The notes beneath the pieces are model-generated. The model was not told the origin of the DNA, did not search any database, and worked only from the letters and a program-made list of their open reading frames with translations. DNA of 60,260 nucleotides from Podaxis mareebaensis (lineage: Eukaryota; Basidiomycota; Agaricomycetes; Agaricales; Agaricaceae), in the NCBI GenBank assembly GCA_018524725.1, contig JAEUWP010000386.1, positions 1 to 60,260 of the forward strand, in the 5' to 3' direction. How positions within the stretch are numbered: the first letter of the stretch is position 1; each line of letters starts with the position of its first letter. Positions 25,410 through 36,354 of the stretch are shown in pieces. Position numbers and translations under genes: made by a program.

Positions 25410-26790
25410 TCAGGCTGGGAATCCATTGCGAAGGTGAAGAAGCGCGTGAGCGTCTCGATGAGCACCTTTTGGACATGAAGAGAGTAGGTGTCTGGGTACA
25501 CTCGAATTATAAGGAGTCGAGAGTGTGGGGAACGAGGCGAGACATACTAAGTTCGGAGATGAGATTAAGGGGTTGAATGCCAGGAGCTGAATCGAAGGTG
25601 CGAGGACTTTCTGAACAACAATCGCGTCGTGAGGACACAAGGATTGATAATGTTGGGCGTCGGAGAAGGTAGAGCCTTGCAGGTAGCGAGGTGCAAGAGA
25701 GCGACCGCGCTGGGACCTTCCCGAGTTGCTGAGTTCTCTGGGAAGGAGGCATACATTTAGAAGCGGGAACGAAGGGAACGAAGTCTGCAAGATCACTTCC
25801 CAGGAAGTAGCCCAGGTGGATGGGGAGAACCTCCGCGAGGCACTTTGCCAATGCCGTCCTTTCCTTCTCGCTTTTTGCAGACCTAATTTCATCACCACAG
25901 CAAGGACCTCAATAGTATCGTATGCAAATGGCTTCCCTTCGACGCCAAGCTCGCGCTTCAAATGGTGCAGCGGTTTCATCTCGACAGCAAAGTCCTTGCG
26001 TTGTTGAAGCCAGATTTGACTCCTTGACGTCCAACCGTCTGTCCAGTCTGCATTCCCTCGTCTTCCTAACCCACGGTCGTTGAGCCACCATTTTTTCAAA
26101 CGCATGAAAACTTGAAGGAAGAGGTGTGACTGTGGGGACCTGTACGGGGATGGGAAACAGTCTCGACTGCCGGCTACAGGGAGCCATTGCAGTGCAAAAT
26201 GAGCAGTTGTGGTAAGGAGGGATGTGAATGGAAGCCCGATGGCAATGGTGACAGGAATTGCGACACGCCAGCCGAGCTCGAAAAGGAACACGATGAGGCC
26301 AGCAAGAAAGAAGGTGAGGCCGAAAATGAGGATAATCGGAAGGGAAGCAAATATGAGAGGGAATGTATGATTGGTGGAGACCACGAGAGCGGATATGGCT
26401 AAGGCCGAGGGAATCAGGTCCTCCCCGCGGACTGCGCATGTGAATTCGTATCCATTGGAGGGAGACGATCCCCACGAGGGCAGCCGTGAGGCTGAGCACG
26501 AGGCTGAGGAACCAGAGGACGTTCACACAGTTGTTGGCATGGTCGATTGTCGGTTTACCCTGTGCGACGCAGTCTTACTGGCAGACTGGGCGGCAATCTG
26601 CCTCAAGAGCCGAACGCTTTCATCGGATCGGAGAGTCTTGTGTGATTCAGTCAGGAACACAGTCACGATGGCAGAGAATAAGCCAGATTGTTGTGAACGC
26701 GATGTCGGTAACTGACTAGCTGGTGCTAAGCGCGGCTCACGAAGATCAGAACATTCTGGACTTCATCCTTCCAGCCGGAGCACTGCTCTT
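25410..26790 (-). pseudogene. DUF6535-type membrane protein, frameshifted
   Basis: The DUF6535 family is abundant in Agaricomycetes and has an N-terminal multi-helix domain. Matching pieces in order on the minus strand: GLFSAIVTVFLTESHKTL and RLLRQIAAQSASK (about 26680-26570), then VNVLWFLSLVLSLTAALVGI (about 26525-26465), then IILIFGLTFFLAGLIVFLFE (about 26335-26275), followed by a charged C-terminal part. Going from the first to the second piece requires a two-base shift at a TGTGTG run near 26535, where the open frame hits TGA. A second shift is needed near 26350 (between YIPS and LIFASLP), and a third near 25840. Unless several unusual introns are invoked, the gene is dead. Its usual cellular role is unknown. 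Confidence 0.65.
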
Positions 26791-27039
26791 TGCCTTTCTT
26801 CATCTTGAGTTCTTGCACTGTTATTCAATGTAGTTCGTCCTCAGTCTAAATGTCCCGCTCAGTACCAAGGGTTGAGATGCAAATAATCCTTTACGTGACT
26901 CGGTCACAGGTACAGTCATGGACAAGCAAAGTCCGCTAAATGTTCGATTTAAACAAAAAAAAAAGTCCGCTAAATGACGTGATGCGAACAGCAGACCCTG
27001 ACGGGTGCAGCCGACCTGCCTTAACACTGGGCCGGTGAG

Positions 27040-27450
27040 TCAGTAAGCCAGTGGTATTATTGAATATTTATCCAATATATATCATAAACTTGAACTGAGT
27101 AATCCAGCTGTATTACCAAAAAGTTATTGTGAGAAAACATTTGATAAGCCAGATGGGATATTGTTTCATAAATCTGATAATATTGAATAATTTTTTATAA
27201 GATATTTATAAAATCCAGCTTTAATATCTCATATGTTTTATCAAGACATTATCCAAATCAAGATCTCATTAATTTTTTAGTAAGCCTACTGTCAGATCAA
27301 ATGCTTATCATGAATTTATTGTGAACCACGGATCTCAATAAATATTGGTTCAGGTAACATAATGGTTTTGGAAAGCCAGCTGGTTTATTGAAATTCGATT
27401 GTGACACAGGGTCACATCATGTGTATAATACACAAAAAAAAAAAAAACAC
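27040..27450. repeat. AT-rich island with repeated AAGCCAG-type motifs
   Basis: About 400 bp that are visibly much richer in A+T than the surroundings. A loosely conserved motif recurs in the same orientation: AAGCCAGTGGTATTATTG (27047), AATCCAGCTGTATTACC (27104), AAGCCAGATGGGATATTG (27148), AATCCAGCTTTAATATC (27212) and AAGCCAGCTGGTTTATTG (27374). No coding signal. It may be a small non-autonomous element or a matrix-attachment-like spacer. It ends at a poly-A run at about 27434. Confidence 0.5.
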
Positions 27451-27675
27451 AACTGGATATTTTACACGTCTTGACAAACAGGTACCGCGACTGAAAAATG
27501 AGCGTACAAAATCAGAGTCTTGGCTATCTAATGCCAGAGGCTGCGAGTATTTGAGGAGGGCACCTTGTGATGGACTTGGATATTCTATGAAAATGACTGA
27601 GATTCTTGGCAGATTCTGGAGGATTGTGTAAGATTTGGTGCACACACAAGTTGGAGAAAATCTCACTGATTGCCC

Positions 27676-29330
27676 GTCAGTTGGGGTGCCCAGGGCTGGG
27701 ACCTTGCCAACCCATAATTGCTACTCCAGGGTGTCAAGAGTGCATCTACAGCGACCAGTTTCCCCAGTGGCAGTTTTGAGAGTTCAGCCCAGGCACGATT
27801 TGAAATAGTATTTGTCTTGGATAAAATCCAAAGCCAGGTATGAGGGAGGCAAGGAAGGTATGACGGGGGCAGAGCAGGGGGATGTAGGGGTGGTTATCGA
27901 GAGGAATTGAGAAAATGCGCGCGCGTTTTCGTCGTGGACAGTCCGAATTGTCGTGAGTCTCCAAACTGCCGTGAGTCCATTCAGTTGTCTTTGATCAAGA
28001 TTCAATGCCGCTCACCTGTCTTGCCATCCCTTCTGCAAGCTGAAATTGGTGAACTATTTGGCGATCATACTCCATGTCACACAGCTTGGGCGGGATGCAG
28101 GATTGACCGTGGAATGCAGCTTGGTCTTTCCACCAGTTGAAGCAAGAGGCTAAGATAACGTCCGGGGGCAAGAGCGATTGGGTTCCAATCAGTGGGATGG
28201 GGAGTGGGCGATCAACTGAAGCGTTTGGGCCACTAGGGAGGGGAAGTAGAGAATGAGCAACGACCACTGATTTAGCAAGATATATGTATACTCATCAATA
28301 TTCCAAGCTCTTTCCATGTGTTATTTCACGCGAGATTGGGATTGAGGTGAGATTGAGGTACATTGCTATGTGTATTCCTTTCAGTCAACCTTTTCGTATC
28401 CCGCCTTTGGTTGTCTTGGTTTTCTCCACCTTCGTACTTTTCATGTTCTTTCCTTCTGTGCCCCTTTCCCCTTCTTTCCTCTCCATATTCCTTTCGACTG
28501 TGACATCAATCGCACATGAAATGAAGGCGAAGTCCGAGAATTCCACCTGAACATTCCTGTCCCTCCACTTTCTGCCGCGACTCATCCATATATCGGCAGG
28601 ATTTCCGCTCTGTCCCGGGATGTGCATAGTCGCGACGACTTTTTGACCATTCTGAATCACTTTCAGAGTTGAGTGACAGAATCGAAGACTTTTTGACCAT
28701 TCTGAATCACTTTCAGAGTCGAGTGACAGAATCGAAGACTTGGCGATTTGTGGGACGTATTACTACCAGCTCAGAATGGATAAACGTCCATTATAATCAA
28801 ATATTAACTTACATGACACCAAAGGCGATGTTCCTTCGAGCATTTGGGATCATCCATTCGATGACAGGCCAGCAAAACTCTATGCCCTTTTCTATTTGAA
28901 CGAGCAAAATGTCAGTGATGAGCTCCTCTTTGAGCTGGGAGCCGTTATGGACTCGGAGAGGGAACGGGATCTTTGGGAGGTGTTTGGTGGTGGTAGGACG
29001 TGAGCTCTTATGAGTGTTAGCCAATGCATTGAGGTGAATTGGAAAGGCGACGCACCGAATTGGGTTGCACAAAACTGCTCACTTTTTCAAGAGTCACGCG
29101 CCGTCGAGGCGAATCCCTATCATTTGCACTATGAAGGCAGCAGAAAAACCAAGTCCTCCACATCATGATGAGACGTTTGGGGTCAAGTGGAAGAGATGGT
29201 GACCGGAGGCTTACCAGTTGGAGGTCTTCCATAATGAGCTTCTCCCACTGTTGATCGTGCACCAAATGAAACCTCATCTCTATCCACCAATACCTAACCA
29301 AAATTCACGTTCACCATTCTTAACTTTCGA
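27676..29330 (-). repeat. dispersed module, copy L1, with broken copy of an unknown multi-exon gene
   Basis: This segment matches, in inverted orientation, the right end of the window (58090-60260), including CAGTTGTCTTTGATCAAGAT and the long tail near 27774-27900. Read on the minus strand it contains exon-like blocks shared with the other copies: ELITDILLVQIEKGIEFCWP (about 28945-28880), then an intron, then KVVATMHIPGQSGNPADIWM (about 28640-28580). A 50-bp tandem duplication (28637-28736) sits at the exon start and disrupts it. The function of the encoded protein is unknown. Confidence 0.65.
28637..28736. repeat. 50-bp tandem duplication inside module L1
   Basis: The sequence beginning GACTTTTTGACCATTCTGAA occurs at 28637 and again at 28687, with one C/T difference near the end. 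The copy at the right end of the window (about 58660-58710, opposite strand) has it only once, so the duplication arose in this copy. Confidence 0.85.
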
Positions 29331-31173
29331 AATGGCCGTTTTCGCGTGGAAACTACTTTGCTTGTAGAAGCAGGGCAGCGATGCTGGCAGGGGAGAGGTC
29401 GGAAGTCTTTAGGTCGTCCGGTGCGATTGGGAATGTGAATGCGTCCTAGACTTGTGATGCAACGACACTTCAGATTATTATTACTGTGAGTAGGAGAGCG
29501 GCTGTGAAGCAGCGACTAACCTAAGGTGGGTGTGTGGAGCCATCGTTGATTCGCGGGACATTCACACCGAGCATGATCAAGTTTCCTATCTGCCCCATTC
29601 CTTGGCTCTGTTGTTGTCCTCCAAGCTGTCACCCTGTCCCACCCTGCTGCCCGAACACCCCAAATCCATTCACGTCATCGCTGATGAGGAAAATGGTGTC
29701 GTACCAAACATATCCCCACTCCCACAACCAGTCCAGCCATTGACACCCTAAATGGACTCACCGCTCCACCACCCGTAACCTTTGGCCTCAAACTAACACC
29801 CAACCTCAACGTCGTCCCTGTCACTCTTAATCTCACAGAAGATGTCACTCTGGGTAAAATTGAATCGGTGGCGGTGTGGCTGTTGTTGATGTACGTGTAA
29901 TACCCCATTTCCACCAGCACTCAATGCCCCAAGACCACTCGAACTTCGAACCCAGCCTGCTGCTGCTTATTCAATGTGCTGAATTCCAATATCCCAAGTG
30001 GTGATGAACCCGCACTAAGTTTAATCCCGCAAATCCCGTGATTTGTGGTTTCAACAGCGCAGCGGCACCTGTATCAGTACAATATCACCCCCAATATCAA
30101 TGAGCAATGACACCGTAGCGGCAATAGCACTCACATTCGCACCCCTAATAATTGTTGAACCAAACAAGGAGTCCAAGAGCGTTGATCCTGCAGTGGTGGC
30201 AGTCAGCGAGGTCCCCGAAACACAAATGACGACACGATCCTGCCCATAACCATCCCACCTGGATTCAATTCACTGTTGGTGAAGTTGAGTTCACCTGCAT
30301 TCGCCTTCGTCGCCATTTCATTAGCCTGCAGCTGTCATTGCTTAGCAGACCTAGCAGGGGCCGAACTGAGCCTCATCCGCCAGCATAAGTGGTTTCGGCA
30401 CCAGTGGGGTAGGTTCGATTACATGTTCAAAGGGATCCTTCATTCCTGTCATATGGGGTTTGAGAGGCTTCTCAGGTTGTGATGAAGCGTTTGTTATGGG
30501 CGAGCCAAAGGAAGTAAGAGGCGTCTTGATCGAAACATATTGCCATGGGTTGCCAAGGCCGACTTGGGCCCGGGAATGAGTTTGAATTGGTTGTTATTGA
30601 GGTGAGCCCATACCTATCCCGGAACCACCTCCCACACTGAACAGCCATGCTCATTGCCTGGGACATCAGCATACTCCGACGGGATCCACTAGGCTGGGCG
30701 CCTGAGCTGGAGTCTTGTCAGCCTGTAATCACCACTGCAGAGCATCAAGAACTGTGAGGGTGACAGAATCATTGTTCTACGAGGTCGAGATTGGTATTTG
30801 TCGTCACGGCAGGAGTAGGGGAAGAAGGTTTATTGCTGGATGTCTCAGTCTGCGATCACTGTTTCATGAATACACTCCGGTATCCTCATTGCGTCGCCTG
30901 TGGCTGGTCATTTGAGAACCACAAAGTAGAGTCCAGGGGGTGGGTTACGGATAATGGGGGACTGAGACAGAAGTCACGCGAGGTCAGAGGCGTATACGTG
31001 TACCCACGAGAGAGGTATTGTATAGGCAGCTTAGAGGTCGTGGGAATGACAATTCAAGAGGCACAGATGCAAACTTTGGCTTGGGAGGCTAAAATAAGGG
31101 TTGTGCTGGAGCTCCAGGGTTTAAGGGGAGACTGATGGCTGGCGATGGCGGTGGATTAGGTCGAAGATGGTGG
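29331..31173. other. repeat-derived DNA without a supported gene
   Basis: A short piece beginning GGATCCACTAGGCTGGGCGC at 30676-30760 matches the start of the modules at about 31174 and 34617. The remaining open frames on both strands are short and low-complexity (Pro/Val-rich at 29530-29900) and match nothing I know. Confidence 0.35.
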
Positions 31174-32930
31174 GACAATCGGGGTGCCTGGGCTGGGGTC
31201 TTGTCAGCCCATAATCGCCACCCCAGAGCATCAAGAACATCAAGAACACGTTCAATGACCGATTTCCTCCATGGGAAGACCTGAGGGTTTAGTGCAGGCG
31301 CGATTTGAATAGTATTCGTTCTGTGTGTAAACTTCAAAGCTATGAAGGAGGCGAGTAAGGTATGGCAGGGGGGGGGGGCAGAGCAGAGGCAAGGGGGGGG
31401 GCGGTTATTAGTGTGCTCGGGGAATCTTGCGGGTTTGGAGCGACCTGGGCAAAATTTGACAACAAATCTAGACTAGCGTTGGATGAAGGACTGCTGGCCT
31501 GGATGTCGATGATGCGGAGAGCTGATAAGTCATTGGAGATAATGGTAATGTCTTCAATATTCGCTGTCTCAAGCCAAAGGTACTCATCCATTGCCACTGG
31601 AGAGGTCGGGTTCGCCACCATGAACTTCTCACCAACTTGCTCCTTCTGGACGAGTCCTGGCACCTTTGCATGAATCGTATTGAGGCCTTAGATCTAAGGA
31701 TATGGGTCGTAGGATCGCATCTTGTGAGTGGATGCATTGCATGGGCATTGACGATGAATCAAGAAAATGTGCGTGCTTTTTCACCATGGGATTATCTGAA
31801 CTGCTGTGAGTCCATTCAGTTGTCTTTGATCAAGATCCAACGTCGCTCACCTGTTTTGCCATCTATTCTGCTTCATGGACATCGTGCATTGAGCATGCAG
31901 TTGGAATTGGAATGAAAAATTTGGTGGACAAGACGGTTGGCACTGTAGCTACGGCCGAGTTCCAATGTAGAATGCAGAATGCGTAATGCCCGTAGTTTAT
32001 GTAGGATGATTGAGAGCAGAAGAGGAGCATTCCAGAGAGTGGGCAGACTGGAGGTGAGGCCTGGATTCAAGCATAGCTGGAGAAGTCGCACCATCTGGGG
32101 GCCTGAAGAATGGCATGGCCCTTAATGGGTTCATTTCGATGTACTACTTACTAGCGGTTATTATCTGTCATTGTATCTTCGCTCCGGCACTCCCATCTCC
32201 TACCTCTACAGCGATATCGCATGTAACGCGTCCCCATGGTGAGAACTCCTGGTCCACATCCCTGGTGTCCCATTTATGACCGATGTTCCACCACATTTCC
32301 CCTGGTTGCCCATTCCGACCTGGTACATGCATCGTCCCGACAATCTTATGGCCCTTGTAGACCCATTTTAGAGTCGAGTGAGCATATGGAAGCACTGGCG
32401 ACTGGTGAGGCGTATTTCTGCTGGGGGGTGGGAGTGGATATGGGTGATTCTAAAGCTTTGGCAAACTCACATCAACCCCAATTCTGTAGCATGTTCGGCA
32501 TCAGGATATGTTTTTTCAATCTCGGGCCAACAATGTGCCAATGCCTTGGATAGTTGCCCCACAAGACTGCCGTCGATCTTAGCAACGTCCACACCTTTGT
32601 AAATGTGAAGAGGAACCGAGAGCTAAGGGGTGATGATGAGGTTTAAATGAAGGAATTGATATGCGTTCGACTCACCAATCTGGTAGCTTTCGTGTTGAGA
32701 TTCCCCCGCAGTTTGTGTATAGCTTGGTCGTGTAAATACCCAACGAGCGAAGCCTTCAATGCCACCAGGGTGAAAACATGTAGGGTCAGTGAACCGCGGA
32801 TTCGCATAAATGGGCCTACCGGTGCTGGGAGGCAATGCACGACCTTGGTAACTCGAAGTGATCGAGTGGTACACAAGGACTTGGTGTATAGGTAGATGCA
32901 GCCCGAGATACGAACTTTTGATAACATCCT
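31174..32930 (-). repeat. dispersed module, copy L2, with the best-preserved unknown gene
   Basis: Second copy of the module in the same orientation as L1. On the minus strand, exon-like blocks join well. The first (about 32874-32680) contains RALPPSTGRPIYANPRFTDP and ends HESYQI at a GTGAGT donor. The second (about 32600-32485) contains VDVAKIDGSLVGQLSKALAH and ends at GLM. The third (about 32390-32168) contains HSTLKWVYKGHKIVGTMHVP and GRNGQPGEMWWNIGHKWDTR, and stops at 32168. Downstream, about 31663-31340 encodes a Pro/Ala-rich stretch also found in the right copy. No known domain was recognised. Two long G runs (31368-31378, 31393-31401) lie near the left edge. Confidence 0.55.
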
Positions 32931-33012
32931 GAGTAATGCGTCAAGTGCAAATGGCTACTACTTACTGATTTGAACAATTCCGTTTGCCTTCTTCTGCGGC
33001 GCGTCAATGCAG

Positions 33013-34160
33013 TCAGTGGATCTCTTCGTCAATGCCATTTACACTGAGTTCACAGTCATAAACGACCTGGAGGCTACAGGCAATGAAAGAATTTTCAAGG
33101 AGCGAAGAGGTTGTCGAGGGACTCCTTGCTGGTGCCTTGGGCTGCTTGGGCTTCTTGGCATCCTTCTTCAGATGCACCTGTTTGACTATTCTAAATCTGT
33201 CGGTGGTCATATCAAAGCCACAAGAACTAAACACACGAAGTTCTTGCCTACACAGCATCTTGGCGCAAGGGTTGATGCAGAAGAGGACTGCCTTATTGAC
33301 CAAGGTATTCTTCTTTTGCATCCAGGGGCGCTTCTGGACTTTTTGGCAAGTGAGATAGACAACGGATTGGATTTCGTCACTGTTGATGAGACGAGTGACA
33401 TCGGGGTTGGAGACCCTGGCAGAAGGAAGACTACAGAAAACAGGATTGGGAGTCTTTAATTCGTCAAGAAGGTGGCACTGACATGTAATCCTTTTTGTAG
33501 ATGGGCGCCTTATCGAAGGTACCAAAGATTTCATCAAGAGCAGCGAAGGCACCCTCAGTCCAGATGATGGAGTGGCCGAGATGGCCACCGGGGGCAAGTT
33601 GGAGGAGGTCAAGCCCCCCGACATTGACAAGTTCCACACCGGGGATGTTGCGGAAGGCCTTGACGATACCCTTATCCTCATTGTAAACGGCGAAGGGGCC
33701 ACGGCACTGACGGTACCTGCAATTCATGAATTTGTTCTTGCCACCACGGAGTTTGCAAGAGCTGGAAACCTTGACAATGACAGCATAGGCCCTAAGGGTC
33801 CTCAAGGGAGTGACAGGCTCCTTGGTCTTGGTGAAAGATTTGGTGGCAGTGGAAACGACGAGAGGAACCTCCTCAATTTGTTCAATGCAGTGGCAGCGGC
33901 GAGGATGAGGGAAGGGAGGACAGGTGCAGTGAGAACGAAGATGATGACGAAGCAGCACTGGTTCTGGTTGACCTTGATGTGCCACTTGCACCAGGTTTTG
34001 GTGGGTGCGGACATGCATTGAGGAGTGTTTTCATCTTGCCATCCTTGGCAGAGCCAAGCACAAAATCTAACCAAGCCAATTATTATAAGACAAGCAGGAT
34101 GTTGAAGCAACGCACAGAGTCTCCAGTCATCCTGGTATGTTGAGTGTAGCCACACAATCC
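33013..34160 (-). pseudogene. RPL4: decayed copy of ribosomal protein L4 (uL4) gene
   Basis: uL4 is an early-assembling protein of the large ribosomal subunit. Clear matches on the minus strand: SAPTKTWCKWHIKVNQNQCC (about 34020-33960); IEEVPLVVSTATKSFTKTKE in outline, here starting EQIEEVPLVVSTATKSFTKT (about 33880-33820); VKAFRNIPGVELVNVGGLDL (about 33665-33605); LAPGGHLGHSIIWTEGAF (about 33600-33545); and, after an intron, LPSARVSNPDVTRLINSDEI and VQKRPWMQKKNTLVNKAVLF (about 33430-33300). A frameshift separates the APVLPSLILA block from the next. Many conserved arginines are Cys or another residue (TWCKW for TWRKW, NQCC for NQRR). The C-terminal basic tail is degraded. A GT-AG intron (about 33486-33434) is retained, so this looks like a duplicated genomic piece and not a retrocopy. 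The functional gene must lie elsewhere. Confidence 0.88.
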
Positions 34161-34616
34161 CGGAATGGCTGCCACCCAAGGTCTTGATGATACACGAGCA
34201 CAGGAATCGCCCCTAGTTATTGCTGCCAAAGCAGCCCCAGTCTCTTGAGAATATCAAGGTTGGATGGGTCTACAAAAAGGTCGGGGTCTTTAACCATGCA
34301 ACGATAGACTTGCTGAGTGTGTGCCCTTCTGCACCCCCTAGCAGCGTTGTTTGTATCAATCCTAAAATACAAGGGTAAAATTGCTGCGATTCTTGAGGAG
34401 AAAATAATACTAGGGAAAGAATCGACTAAGTAACCATAGTCCGCCAGATTGAGAAGAAATAAAGACACTACTAGCGATACAATTTGTCTGGCACACGCCC
34501 CAACAAGCTTTCCCTAAGTCACCCAGTCCCAAAAATCCCACGTGGGGGCTAAGCCGGTAAGCAACAGGTGCCAATGTAGAAGCCCTTGCAACAGTGCGAC
34601 TACTGGGAGCCCCGTC

Positions 34617-34745
34617 CATGGATCCACTAGGTTGGGGCCCGGACTGGGGCCTCGCCAACCCATAATTGCCACTCCAGGGCTTCACTGAGCACGTTCGCGG
34701 CGACCAATTTCCCTCGTGGGAAGACCCGAGAGTTTAGCCCAGTAA
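34617..34745 (+). repeat. short fragment of the dispersed module
   Basis: GGATCCACTAGGTTGGGGCC starts a 130-bp stretch matching the beginning of L1 (about 27676) and L2 (about 31174), including the AACCCATAATTGCCACTCCA block and the GGGAAGACCCGAGAGTTTAG block. Confidence 0.6.
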
Positions 34746-35349
34746 TCTCATCCCACAGCGTCCCGTCGAAAGTCATCCCAACCTTTCTTTGAAATCAGAA
34801 GTAAGTATCATTTTTGACAGCTATTCAGATTGTCATGGCTCACCCTCATAGGAATGCTGGCAGAACAAAATGTAGTGCATGGAGGGAAGAGTTAACCGAA
34901 GCTGGTAATGTCGGACAACAATGGGTATTTCCTTGTCTACACCTGGTATAGCAAGTCTAGTATTTTGATGAACCAACCCCTACGTGTGATTGTTCCCGGT
35001 ATAATTACAGCCTTAAGCCAGTATTGAGATAATGGGAGCCGCCATGGAATGAAACACAATAATATTACTCTGTGCATGGTATGAGCCAGTTTTATGCATA
35101 GAATAGCCAAGGTACAGTCGCAGGGGATGGGGAGGGTGCCACAAATCGGTGAGACATCATATCAGTTCCCGTTGTGATGGAGAGGAATTTCATTGTGAAG
35201 TGGAGTTTCTGAAGACGTGAGAATTAGTTGGAATTCTGATAAAAGCTGACGAGGGCCTGGTCTGCGAGTAAGGGAGGGGATCTCTCAGCTGCTAGTGTGC
35301 TCCGATGGAATGTCCGTGAATTGTCAGGTGGATTCATGTTCCGCGAAAA

Positions 35350-35935
35350 CATTGCCATGGCTAAGAATAGTAAGGTAGGCAGCACTGGTAAAGAATCGGT
35401 GTGTACTCACGAGACTGAATGGCCACGGTTCACCGAAATCAGACGGGCAGAGTGTAGAAGTGATGGGAAGGCACAGTGCACAACTTCCACAGGGCAGGAA
35501 GACGTAAAATGAGAGTATGGAAAGGTGGGTGTGGCTCATTTGATGGAGCAAAGAAAGGCCAATACGGCTCATTCGAGAGGAAGGCCGGTATGGCTCTTCG
35601 TGTCGGGTGGCAAGTGCTGAAAGAACATATTGCGGAGGTGGTACCCAGTGGGGCACAATCTGTCCAGTGAGCTAGAGAGGCCTCCCTGCTTCATAGCTGT
35701 CAATTGCGGAGATGCAGGAGGACGACGGTGACAAGAGGTTCATTGTAGGTGATAGGAGTCAGCTCAGGACCTGCTCGCTTGGGCAGGAAACATGGAAAGT
35801 CCTGAGTGGCTCATTCCATGGCAGGCGGAAGGACCAGGATGGCTCTTCCACATTCCAGGCACGCACAGATGGCAAAGGATGCACAATCTGGTCGCCCGCT
35901 GATGAGAGGGAGACATGGGAAGGGTAAAGGGTCAG
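35350..35935 (+). repeat. left inverted repeat of the candidate giant transposon
   Basis: This stretch is the near reverse complement of 54211-55112. Good examples are GCTTGGGCAGGAAACATGGA at about 35778 and AGATGCAGGAGGACGACGGT at about 35711. It contains several spaced copies of a GGCTC(A/T)TTC-type motif (about 35535, 35567, 35589, 35805, 35832), like the subterminal binding-site clusters of CACTA elements. The exact outer end could not be fixed. Confidence 0.8.
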
Positions 35936-36354
35936 CTCAGATATGATAGGACATGCCGGTTATGATTTTGATGATTATTCACATGCCTCCAAATATAGTT
36001 GTTCCCCCCTTCCTTGTCGACATTTGGTTGTATTCCCAGCTCGGATGTTTGACAGCACTGTATATAGAAGGGGCAGTCTGTTATGAGATCACAGAATCCC
36101 TAATGACTGCATAAGACAAGTTAATAAGATGTGACAAAAGGATCACAATAATGCATCAGGCTCAGAATCACTGTCTAAAAGCGAAGAACATGGAAAGGAA
36201 AGTGTTTTCATTCATTGGTCTAGCATGGAAGAGAGTAAATGGAGTGATCCCTGAGTTCACATTTATGTACAGAGTAATACTTCGGAATCACTTGTCTCAA
36301 TATGGGTAATTAACGTAACATGGAGCTCTATCATATGGAAAGTACCAGATTGGT

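Noticed and set aside
33434..33486. RPL4 copy as a processed retrocopy
   Set aside because: A GT-AG intron is still present between the conserved blocks, so the copy came from genomic DNA.
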